Origin: Bugula neritina | Lineage: Eukaryota; Bryozoa; Gymnolaemata; Cheilostomatida; Bugulidae | DNA length: 64,000 nt | Assembly (NCBI GenBank): GCA_964035545.1 | Contig: OZ037768.1 | Span: 23,400,819 to 23,464,818, forward strand | Reading direction: 5' to 3' | Shown: positions 24,483 through 36,200 of the stretch, in pieces | Layout: every line of letters starts with the position of its first letter | Position numbering within the stretch: the first letter of the stretch is position 1 | The notes under the pieces: model-generated | Databases searched by the model: none | What the model was told of the DNA's origin: nothing | Seen by the model: the letters and a program-made list of their open reading frames with translations, nothing else | Translations under genes and position numbers: made by a program

Positions 24483-25870
24483 ATGAAGTCCATCGTTCTA
24501 GTCTCACTGATGCTGGTTGTAGTGGTTACATGCCGTCCTTCCATACCTACATTCGCCCCTGGTAAGAACTCATGCTATATCTAGATCTTTATATATAAAC
24601 CAACCACTGACAGCTATTCAGCTGTTATTATTATTATTATTATTCATATTTAATGAGATGGGAGTTATGTATTAGAAAAATATATTTTACTAAATATGAA
24701 GGTAAAAAGGTGCTGGACTTAACATATGAAAAGTTAGATGATGGCTGTATTAGACATTTAATTTTTTTAAAATGTAGAATATACTTTCAAAGTTTATTTA
24801 TATAACTCTTTTTTAAGTTTATTTAATTATTTATGCCATTTATGACAAATAATATTATCTTAATAGCAATTAATTAGCGTGTAATCTAACACTGCAAACT
24901 ACACTTGTTCAACATTATGTATTCAATAATTTCTATTAATTATTATAATGCCATCCATAGAATTATATATCAAGGGAAAATGTTTTTGGAAAATCTTTTT
25001 TGTCTTCTGTTAATACAGTGATTATTTGATCAATAATGGTACAACATATCTCTACTTTTAGCTTCAGGAAATGGTAACGATAATGGTAACAACAACAAGG
25101 GTGGCCAACATGGCAACAACAATGGTAACTACAATGCTGGTACTGGATTCGGCAATGACAATGGCAACAATAATGTTGGAAGAAAATTCACCTCTAGCGG
25201 AAATGATAATGGAAACGGCAACTATGGAGAATATGCATACAACGGCAACCACAATGGCAACAGCAATTTCAAAGTTGACAAAGCCGGAAACAGCAATGGC
25301 AATAGCAACAAGGGTAACGGTGCAAACGGTAATGTGAATGGCAACTTCAACTTTGGTTCCGGTGTTCATGGAAACGGAAATGGAAATGAAAATAACGGAC
25401 ACGGATCAAATGGCAATTCCAACGGAAACTCAAACAAACATGGTGTGAATGGAAATGGCAACGGAAATCAAAATGGTGGAAATGGTAACAATGGAAACGA
25501 GAATGGAAACTCCAACCATGGACATGGTTACAGAGGAAATGGTAATGGTAACCAAAACTATGGCTTTGGAAACAACGGAAATGGCAATGGAAACGGCAAT
25601 GGAGGCAGTGGAGATCATGGAAACGGCAATGGTAACGGAAATGTCCACGGTAACAACGGAAACGAGAATGGAAACTACAACTTCGGCTCCGGAAGCAATG
25701 GCAATGGTAACGGAAATAACAACTTTAAAGGAAACAACGGAAACAACAATGGAAACGGTAACAGCGGCGGAGCAAGCAATGGCAATAACAACGGAAACAA
25801 CAACCACGGTGGAAACAATGGCAACAACAATGGAAATGACAATGTCTCATTCCCCAAGGGAAAGCACTAG
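24483..25870 (+). CDS. Secreted glycine/asparagine-repeat protein
   Basis: Coding exons 24483-24561 and 25062-25870 (with a leader exon near 24,175-24,214 and exon 2 starting at 24455) give 295 residues. Residues 1-17 form a clean signal peptide (MKSIVLVSLMLVVVVTC). The mature part, from about residue 18, is almost entirely NGNGN, NGNNNG and FGSG type repeats with scattered His, Lys, Tyr and Phe and a basic tail ending KGKH. There are no Cys in the mature chain and no membrane segment. Codons vary freely (GGT/GGC/GGA, AAT/AAC) while the Gly-Asn pattern holds, which argues for selection on protein. Gly/Asn repeats occur in extracellular matrix, shell-matrix and adhesive proteins, but I do not recognise a specific orthologue. 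AATAAA follows at 25995-26000. Confidence 0.85.
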
Positions 25871-25994
25871 GTTTATAAAACATTATCTTATTCTGACTAC
25901 AGGCTGATTATAGGCTGACTTTATGCTGAATGTTGTTGAAATACTTTTACTGGACCCAATTCATGTTTTCTGTTAAACTTTAGTTTTGTTATCA

Positions 25995-26000
25995 AATAAA
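25995..26000 (+). terminator. Polyadenylation signal of the Gly/Asn-rich gene
   Basis: AATAAA 125 bases past the stop codon. Confidence 0.65.
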
Positions 26001-26112
26001 TCATATTATATACGTTAATATTTTGCTGGTATTATTTGCATACATCTGGGATAAAAAGCAATATTTCTCTTCACAAGTAACTGCTAAGCAACCTCTAACA
26101 TGATTACGAAGT

Positions 26113-26310
26113 GATCTGTGCATATAGCAAATAGCATAGTGCAGCATAGCAAATAGCATAGTATAGTATGACATAGCATGGCATGGTATAGCATATAGCA
26201 TATAGTACAGCATAGCATAGCAAATAGCATAATATAGCATAGCATGGTATAACAGATAGCGTAATATAGCATAGCATAGCATAGTATAGCATGATATAGT
26301 ACGGCATAAT
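26113..26310. repeat. ATAGC/ATAGCAT tandem repeat
   Basis: Degenerate pentamer to heptamer array (ATAGCATAGCAAATAGCAT). Met/Leu/Cys/Tyr-rich frames on the minus strand are artefacts. Confidence 0.9.
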
Positions 26311-27209
26311 ATTATCCAATCATTTGCACTATAAATTATATTACATATTGTAGAATTAACTTATAATATAATATTATATTAAACTAATAAGATGAATGCT
26401 GTTATATTCATTATTGCAATACAGGTGTTTGTAAATCTCACTGGTGAACAAAGACAAAGAAATTTTAGGGGCTGAATTAAAGCATTACTTATTTCAACAG
26501 AAAAAAAATTTGAATAAACAGATCTCAAGTGTTTGGGTTTTCCCCAACAAGATACACAACTCCAAGTGAATCGATATTAATGTGGCTTTCTGTATTGGTC
26601 CTGCTATACTACTATGACACCACCTTCGCACACATACACACACCTGCTTCCTAGCACTATATTGTACATGTTATGTTTATAATGTTGTATAACACAAAGA
26701 GGTCAAAATATTTAAAGAGGCACAAATCAAATATAGGTCTCAACACTGACTAATTGAGTATTGAATATTAATAAATCGATGGTTTGCAAATTAGTCTATC
26801 AAAGTTGAACAGAATTTGAAGATTTTTTCATCTATTGTTTTTATAATTAAGTTTATTATAATATTATATACAATGCACTGAAAAATATTCAAGTGTAGAT
26901 TGAGGAAAACTGGTAAATTATACTTCGATTGGAATGTATAAAAGCACATCACAGAAAGCAAAAAACAACAACAAAACAGTGTATAACATGGTATATACAT
27001 AATGCAAAGGGTAATAGCTTTCAAAAGTCAACAAGAGTTTTACTGCAGATCAATATTTAGCTTGATCTGCAGATTACAGTTGCATGCAGATGTGACACAG
27101 ATTACACCTGCTGATATCTTAGAAACACAAAATAGATAAACAACTAGTAGCTAGAGCAGTTCAAAGTTGATAAATATAATTTTTCTGCAGATTGCACGTC
27201 TTTAAAAGT
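26311..27209. other. Intergenic DNA / presumed 3' UTR of DNAAF8
   Basis: No coding exon. The 3' untranslated region of the minus-strand DNAAF8-like gene presumably extends into this stretch; a reverse-strand AATAAA is at 26857-26852. Confidence 0.4.
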
Positions 27210-30200
27210 TTAATCTGCAGGTTGCACCTGTTCTTCTGCTGAAACTTTTTTACAGATCTCCATTTTACAATTCTCTCCAAGGAGCTCATCAAAAAAGAAT
27301 GCCAACAGCTTGTTTGCCTGAAATACAGAAAGAAAATAAAGAAGAAGGTCCTCCCCCCATGCTTATAGGTATATGCATCAGGGTTTGCTGACTACAGCAA
27401 ATATATCTGCATGTTTTCTGTTGGTTTCTATTTTCCTCAACTACACATTAGTAACATTTGTACCACTGCTTAAAGCTAAATTAATGAGCTATTTTTATAT
27501 CTGTATCATAAATTGTAGCGCATTAATTTATTTACAGCTGAAATATTATTTCATTCTACCAAAAGACAATATACAGGTCTAATTTTTTAAATAAATTACA
27601 TTTTAACACAAAAAAATTTAATACAATAAAATCTAAATAACTTTAATAAATACTGTTATGCAATATATAATATAATATAGTATGTAATAAACAAAGTACT
27701 TATACAATACTATATTAAATAATATTATTATGACAATAACATGTATAAATAAATGCTTACCATATCTAAATTCTTTCCAGCATGAATAAACGTCATGTAA
27801 TTATCTTTATTTTTCCCAATCTTCAGCATTCCACTGTAACATAAGATATGAATAAACTTTCGTATAATATTATGATATTCTTAATTCATGTCTACGTTAT
27901 ATATAGTTTTATATAGAATCATTGAGGAAACAGACTTATTCAACCCAGCATTTAAATTTCCCTCAACAAGATGAATACATAGTTAACTTTAATTACTATG
28001 TTATCGTCAATATATTACTATTAATATATTTACTCCATGTCAAGGTTAACATTTACCCGAAGTGGATTGATGACATCATAAAAAGCAGAAATGACATCAT
28101 CACTAAACTATGTTATATATAGAATCATTGTAGACCACAGTTCATCTACTGATAAGATTACACACAGTATATAAATACACAAATCACGCATGAATCTGTC
28201 AACAGAAAAGAAATATGTCTAACATCCGGATCACTGTGTGACGTCTGAGTGAAGTATTCCCCCCCCAGACACTTACGTTTCTATGATATGCTTGTAAGCT
28301 ATGACGGCGTTGCTGCCCTGCACAGCTAGAACGAGTGCGGGCGAGTTGGAAATCAGAGGTACGAGTTCAAACGAGCCGGCCTTGGAAATATGGAGATAAT
28401 CCTGGGCCTGGTCCTCCGTCAGCCAGATACAGCGAGCCCCACAGATGTCTAGTCTACAGGTATGACAGGAAGAATGTACACTAAGAGTACATTACTGTAT
28501 ACTGGCAGTACGTTACTGTATATTGACAGTATGTTACTGTATATTGACAGTACGTTACTGTATATTGACAGTATGTTACTGTATATTGACAGTACGTTAC
28601 TGTATATTGACAGTATGTTACTGTATATTGACAGTACGTTACTGTATATTGACAGTATGTTACTGTATATTGGCAGTACGTTACTGTATATTGACAGTAC
28701 GTTACTGTATATTGGCAGTACGTTACTGTATATTGACAGTATGTTACTGTATATTGACAGTACGTTACTGTATATTGGCAGTACGTTACTGTATACTAAA
28801 ACTACTAGAAAAAGAGATGACTCACTCCATTGTCTGTAAACAGTCCAACACGTCTGTAAACTTAGCCTGGTGTGTTTCCACATCAATTCTGAGAAGAGGA
28901 AATGTCAAGACTATACAATTAACTTCATTCAGTCTGTTTAAGTTATGGGGATCTACAATATATTGAGAAAAAGTGAGAGAGGGAGAGAGGGAGAGAGGCA
29001 GAGAGGGAGAGAGAGAAGAAATTTGGACTCTCAAAATTGAATTTTAAATATGAGAATAAGTCGTAAAAATAACTTCAACAAAAAAGAACAAGCATACGTT
29101 TTTGGAAATATTACCAGGAGCAGTGAGAACTCGCTCTACAGCCTCTCTCTTATTACAGCTAATGATGTCATCCACGCAGTAAGTAGTTATCCCTTCGGCT
29201 TCTGTATCGATTGTTGGTATGCAGCAGAGACCAGCTTTGAAGAAATGCTTGACGTCTGCTACCGCCGAGTCGTATGAGGTGCTGGCTGCAGACAGATAAC
29301 AAGGAATTATGATATGAAAGAACTGTTTGATATCTTAGACTGAAAACGTATAACACAATAAACTCTAATCCTAAAACTTAACTATAGCACATACAGCCTT
29401 GCTTCAGGCTATAAACTTTTTTAAAATAAAACTATTTTTAATTTGAGTATTTGCTTCGTATGACTTAGTGAAGATAAAATGGGTCACTTTACTCAATTTA
29501 AAGATCTAAAAACTGGAGATTTCCAGCGTGTTCTAAATTAAGTAAAAGGACTCAAATACACTCTAATATGAGTACTAAGTAGATCAGCTGACCGTAGAAG
29601 CCATTTTTCACGAGAGATGTCCCGTATCGAGCCCGCCACGAGTCAGGGTTCAGCTTTTTAGCCATCTCTGGGTCTACGGGTCCTACCAGTTCTAGAAGCT
29701 TCCTCACAGCATTCTCTCTGAAGAGTACCATCACCAGGGAAGAGGCGGAAGTCATGTGATCAATGTCATCTTGCCGCAACTTCTCATTCTACGAAAGTGT
29801 ACAGTTAGTTGTAGTAAATATTTCAAAATTATGAATTCATCTTAAATAGATAGGTTTTATAACACGCATGAATTCGTTGCAATATGCATTCGGTGCTTGT
29901 TATAAAAGGCAATGATATTTTCTCAGTGCTTTTTTTGCAACAAACTTGGACATTGAAAAATAATAGAAATTTTGTAAGTTTCGTGGGAAGGTTGTCGTAT
30001 TCATAAATGGAAGTAGTTGTGTCTAATGCTCAAATTCTGACCCAATAAGTTAGAAACTACGATACTTGAATATATTGGAATATAATATAAACAATAAGCA
30101 GCCCCACTTTTTAGTTTATTAATTAATGGTCATCTATAAATAACCTCCTATAAATAGACATCTATAAATAGACATCTATCAAATTACCAAACTGACGGTC

Positions 30201-33200
30201 TCTGGCTGCATCAACGCTGCCTCAGTTTCTGTGATGGTCACTAAACGCAAAGCAACAAAACAGAAAGACTCTCGGAGCAGCTCCTTGAACAGTCTAGCTA
30301 GATTTCTCTTTGTCATTATGAAGGGCTTAACAACAAGAAGGGTGGTGATAGGCCGCGGCCCCATCTCTAACACCTTGAATATTGACTCCTCCGTGAAGTG
30401 AGTGGCTGAAGGAGGGGTGATAGGCGGAGTTTTGCCTTTCTTCTTTCCCCCTTTTCCTCCGGTTTTCTTGGTTAAAGCACTGCATCATAATTGAAATGAT
30501 CACTACTAACATCATTATCTTAGGTTCCACTGTTGAACTGATAGAAAGGAAAATCGTGAATAATTTCATGTTGAGTTACTACCTTCGTAGCAATTTCCTC
30601 AATTTCTAAATGTAGATGTAATATGCAACAGTTGAAAGTTATCCTCGCATATGATGCAGACGTGAAATAACTTAAATATCAAATCATTCACTTGCCTATC
30701 ATTTATTTCATTATTAAAACTTGTTGACTCAGTTTAAAAAAGACTAAGAGTTATGTTCTTTACGTAGACTTGCCTCTCGTCATCCCAGATGTCTGCAGCT
30801 GGCTTAAACTCATTTCTAAGTGGCGGTAGGTATGGCTTAAGGGGGCGTGAGCAGGAACTATCGGCAAACAGTTCGCGGTCAAAGTAGAACATAGAAAGTA
30901 GTCGGTAAGCGTACTCAGGGGTGGAGGAAACAGTTCTCTTGAGAGGCAGCTGAATTGCCAAAAGGAAATAAACAACAAGAAAATTAAAAGAAGAAACAAC
31001 TTTATCATTAAATTATTCGAAGAAATTTTGTATAAAAGACAGAAATTATGTAAAGCTTATTTTATCATTTTAAAATTTGTAAAACAATCAAAATAGTTTA
31101 TTAAAACTATTTTCTATAAAACATTTATCCTAGTTATTATTTAGTTAAGCAAATCTAAACGAACCTTTAATGGAAATGAATTTTCCTCCAGCATTTCCTT
31201 TAGTCTCACAGAGCAGTTGATTCCCCTGAAGACTGAGACGAGGGCGGGCTCATTCTTCAGCTCCTTCACACTCGACTTGAAGTCATCATGCCGCGACTAA
31301 ACAAATATGAGTCAGTCACATGATATGTGTCAACCAATGAAAAATTGAATCAGTCACATGATTCGTGTCAACCAATGAGAGTTTGAGTATTCTGTCACAG
31401 ATATGCGACAACTAGCCATACTTCTCAATAAAAGTGACAGCAAGATATGTAATTTACTCTTCAATGACAAAAGCTTGAAGCAAATGAGGAAAAACATGCT
31501 TGTCACCTTTCATGCATAAAGCATGTCATACACACATGTGTAGCGTGTCATTTACATACCATATAGGTGTCATACACGATTATATAGTATATAGTATGCA
31601 GACTGTACACTAGGACACCTGTAAAGTGTGTCACAATGTATAGTGTGTCATATAGACCAGAAGTGTCAATGACTCACCTGATATGGTGAGAGCTCTTCAG
31701 CCTGAGCTTCACTCAACGCAGGAATCCATTTTATGCCCAGTAACTCTAAACCTTCTCCCTCCGTGAGATCAGCACTAGATCTGCTGATGGTCACGCCCAG
31801 CGCTTGACCTACAGCCAATCAGAATAATTATATATACAAACTGCGACCTCATTAAAATTGAAATTCAGTATTCATGTGTTTGGATCATGCAGTTCTGTAG
31901 TCAAAGTAGGTTTAATTGAATAAAACATGTACAGCCATTAACTGAGACTTCTCAAGAGCTTCAACTTTTGATTATTGAGGTTAACTTGAAAAAAATTTTC
32001 AAAACAAAAACTAAATGTTTGTAAAAGAACTTTTTTCTCTGACTCTTCAATTGAACTGTTTTGAGGTGAATCAACAGAAATCGGGTTTAGTTGGATGCAA
32101 CGATTTACTCCATTTTGAATTACACGACGCTGTTGACCAAACAATCATCAACAGGAAACAGAAGAAGCAGACGTACTCAGCATGAAAGTAAGTTTAGAGA
32201 AAGACATGTCACGTCCGACTAGAGACATGACAGAGACTTGTTCTAGCTCGGAGTTGTAGTAGAGCTTTGGCGCAATGTATCCGGGCATCACAGGTTGGTT
32301 TCTATCCGGCACCTACAGAATGTGGCAAACTCAGGTTCAACTGTGAAGGGCTGCCACTTAGCATTAGTAAACATTCACTAAGAACAGCGAATTGAAACAG
32401 TATTTTTAAAAATTGGCTTCATTTATTTTGAATCTCCACAACTCAAAGTCACAGGTTGACAAATTATCAAAGACTCAGTTAGCAAGTATCGGCTGGAAGT
32501 TTGAGACACTATTTGTATTAACATAAGTCATTGCTTGAAACTTAACATTTTCAAGTTTAAAAATGCTTAAAGTCTAAACTGGATACATAATTTGCCAAAA
32601 CAATATGACATCTTGAAAGTTTAGCATTAGGAATCTTTTGAGTTAATACTTTGCTAAACTATTCATTTGGACATGCGGTGAAAACTGTAGACTTACTTTT
32701 GAAAAGTCTCCACCCAGACAAGTGAGATAATCGGCATGATAAGGTGTAGAGTAGAAAAAGAGATGATCATCTAGCAGGTTGTGGTTCTCAGCTACATAAA
32801 AGTAAGCCAATGACGTCACATCTAACAGTTCAATAAAAACCTAGTTTCTACAGTTTCTACATATAGTTCAATATAAAACACTGCAGTAACATGTTTCAAG
32901 ACAAAATTTAGGCTGATTAAAAATATTTTGTTAAAGACAAAACTCGATAGGAAATAATTGTGCTGTTCAAATTAGACTGGTCGCACATATTCACTCAAGC
33001 AGGAAAGCCAGACAATTTACAATTGCATTCGTGACAACTAAGAGCAACTGTTCTATATTAAAAACTCATGCAACTTTATGGTCACTATAAATGGAAAGAA
33101 GTATTTAAGTTTTTAAGACTTATTCGTATGACTATGTGGCACAGGAGCAGCTATGACTGGATGCTCTTCCTAACATCACCAATGGCCTTCATTAGGTTTT

Positions 33201-36200
33201 GAACCCATGACTTCGTGTTTCCAAAGTCAAACACTCTAACGGCTGCTCCAAACACTGCTACGTTACGATGTTGGAAAATAATTTCACTCAAAAATCAGAT
33301 TTTTCAAAAAAAGTCAGCCTTTCAACTACAAAACTGCACTGGATATTGTGAATGATGCCAAATATACGTATTCTGTTTTCACTGCGGTCAACACCAGAGG
33401 CCCAAACATAAGTATAGACAGCCAGTTAGTCTCAGGATATCAAAATATGTATTACCGAAGAAGTTGGAATACATTGTGTTCAGCTGGCTGAGAGCTACTT
33501 CAACATGGTGCAGAGCATTCTCCTTGCTACACAATATGATAGTGGAAGGTTTGGGAGCATCTGGCACAGATCTTGTTGAACTAGGTTGAGCTGCAAGAAA
33601 TAGATGAGTCATACTTAAGTACAGATTGAGTATGACTCGTAGACAAGTCATACTTGAGTGCAATCTGACTTGCCTATTAGTCATACTCAAACTGCACTCA
33701 AGCATGACTTGTCTACTAGTCATACTCAAACTGCACTCAAGTATGACTCATAGGCAAGTCATGCTTGAGTGCACCTTGACTTGTCTATTAGTCATACTCA
33801 AACAGCACTTAAGTACGACTCATAGGCAAGTCAGACTTGAGTGCAGCTCGAGCAGTCAAAAAAATAATCGGAAACACCATCATAAGTTTGAAAAAAATCT
33901 CAGTAAAGGTAAAACAAGCGTTTCATACTTGGTAACATGCGCAGCTCTGTACTAAGAAAACTGGTTAAGTAAACTTACCTTACCCCTATCTCATTATAGA
34001 ATATAAAAACACAGCCTGTTGTAATATTTTAATGAATTCTAGAGACAATTATTTATACTAAAAAGTTAACAGCCAGGTAAATAAACCATCTGCTGCAGTT
34101 ATCTAGAAGAGAAGTTAACATACCAGAAGGAGTAGCACCAGAGGGCGTCTGTGAGGAAGCAGGGGGGTTTGGCACGTCTGTAGCAATATACTTTGCAAAC
34201 TCAGCTGGTATACCTGAAAACACAAGTCGTGGAATTATAACATTAGGAAAGTAGTGTCTCATGTTTCGCTGTATTGTACCTAGTATATAAATGAGTGTAA
34301 TGAGCAGCTTACACTCTCTAATAATCAATATGATGCAAGGTTCTTCTCTAACTACTTTCTAATCAACACTTACTCACCATCTACGCTCTGTATCTACTGT
34401 GTATACACTATGTCTATTGTCTATCTAAGATCTGTATCTACTGCGTATACGCTATGTCTATTGTCTACCTACGTTCTCTATCTACTGTGTATATGCTATG
34501 TCTATTGTCTATCTACGTTCTGTATCTACTGTGTATACACTATATCTATTGTCTATCTAGGATCTGTATCTACTGCATATACGCTATGTCTATTGTCTAT
34601 CTACGTTCTCTATCTACTGTGTATATGCTATGTCTATTGTCTATCTACGTTCTGTATCTACTGTGTATACACTATGTCTATTGTCTATCTAAGTTCTGTA
34701 TCTACTGCGTATACGCTATGTCTATTGTCTATATTTTTTATTTCTTTATACCAATTTCGATTTTTTTTATTAAAGTTTTTTAGTTTTAGTAAATTGGTAT
34801 ATTTAATAAGTTGGTAGAAAAACAGCAAAGATTGGGAACTAACCCAAAGCAGAAACTTGTTTCTGAGAAAGACGTCTGCGGCGTATGCCTCGGAATAAAA
34901 ACCCTCGGTTGAGCAGGTCTTGAAGGAACTTCCCCAAATATTTAGTAGGATAAAATGGAGACACAATAATGAACACATCTCCACTTGTTGTGGCCGATAG
35001 AAGAGAAACGGATGACGGACTGTAAACATGAAGTGGAATTTTCAAGCAAAAAATGTCCAATAGAAAGTAAAGGACCCATTATTCATCCACAATTGCACCA
35101 CATACTACCTTTTTATAAAATATACATTGTAAAAAGGCTAACAGATAAATTACAAAAGAAAAACAAAAATGCTACAGTAGAATAGGTCTGTAGGAATGGT
35201 GAAAAACTACAAAACTTATTGAAGATTATGCTTTAAACTTTTTTATTTAGTCACTCACCCGATCCTATAACCACTCACTCACTAAATAACTCAATCACTC
35301 TCAATCAAGAAATCCTTTTGTCACTAATTAAATAAATCATACACTGACTCACTCACTCACTCACTCACTCCCTTACACACTTATACACTGACTCACTCAC
35401 TGACTCACTAACTCACTAACCCACTCAGTTCTTACTTTAGCACAATTGATGCCAAGTCTTTTGCAGACTTGGAGGAAGACTTGTGACATTTCATAATTCT
35501 GCTCATCTGATCTTCTGATACTCTGCCACCAAACCACCTGATCAGATCGTTAGTAATTTGCACAGAAAGTCTCGGGGTAAAAACATTAGGTGCCCCATCA
35601 ACTTGCGCTACACAATAGAAACACATTAAAATGTTGAAGTTAATTTCATAAAACTATAGAATTATATATGACTGTAGGTAGAAATATAGAATTATACATG
35701 CCTGTAAGTAGATATTGAAATGTATATGATTATAGGTAGATTTAGAACTATACATGCCTGTAAGTAGATATTGAAATGTATATGATTATAGGTAGATTTA
35801 GAACTATACATTACTGTTTGAAGATGTAGACTGATAATTGACTGTAAATAGATATATAATTAGACATAGAGCTAGCAAACGTACATCCACAAATGATCGT
35901 AGAAGCCATGACAGTTTCGGGTGTGGTGGATGTGTTAGACGCGTCACTTTTCTGATAAAACTCCAAAGTCTCGAACCACCTGCGCCGAGCCCATGGCCCA
36001 CGAAGTGCTATCAGCAAAACATTCCCAGCATCTAGAAAGACTTCGCCTAAAATGAAGACAAAGGTACCAGGTGTCAGCATCATACCACCTGGTGTCAGCA
36101 TCATACTACCTGGTGTTAGCAGCATACTACCTGGTGTCAGCAGTATACTACCTGGTGTTAGCAGCATACCACCTGGTGTCAGCGGTATATTCATAGCAAA

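Larger units (their letters stand above)
27210..30479 (-). other. C-terminal NDK-like modules of DNAAF8-like protein
   Basis: Exons 28-30 encode a module whose second half follows the NDK core: VRKLLELVGPVDPEMAKKL, then WRARYGTSLVKNGFYG, then SAVADVKHFF. In active NDKs the comparable stretch is LMGPTDP...NxIHGSD...EIxFFF. The catalytic His position is Tyr here (FYGAS), so phosphotransfer is not expected. Exons 31-34 form another divergent module (VLDCLQTMELDICGARCIWL, LVLAVQGSNAVIAYKHII, LLAFFFDEL). These are probably structural or protein-binding domains. Confidence 0.65.
31165..35607 (-). other. Middle NDK-like modules of DNAAF8-like protein
   Basis: Exon 20 opens with an NDK-like first half (VFIIVSPFYPTKYLGKFL, then LLNRGFLFRGIRRRRLS), and exon 22 has the strand-helix STIILCSKENALHHVEVAL. 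Exons 24-26 repeat the pattern (LTEGEGLELLGIKWIPALS, PALVSVFRGINCSVRLKEML). Active-site residues are not conserved. The assignment rests on the order of hydrophobic and Gly landmarks, so it is less certain than for exons 28-30. Confidence 0.5.

Noticed and set aside
25064-25907. Alternative long frames across the Gly/Asn gene (Met/Thr-rich and Val/Ile-rich)
   Set aside because: Shadows of the AAYGGN coding repeat. Only one frame continues from the signal peptide exon with correct splice phase.
28449-28797. CRISPR-like array of regular repeats
   Set aside because: Units are contiguous with no unique spacers, and the window is eukaryotic; these are minisatellites.
28826-28900. Exon 31 starting at the TTCTCAG acceptor near 28,895
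   Set aside because: That start gives the wrong phase and a stop at the next junction. Starting at 28952 after TATTGTAG keeps the frame through exons 30-32.
28449-28966. Open frames of 125-147 residues with SNVLSIY/LLYIDS repeats
   Set aside because: Artefact of a 21-base minisatellite (no frame shift between units) inside a DNAAF8 intron.
34410-34817. 135-residue Tyr/Leu/Cys-rich frame resembling a membrane protein
   Set aside because: Generated by a 44-base tandem repeat in an intron; two frames are equally open.
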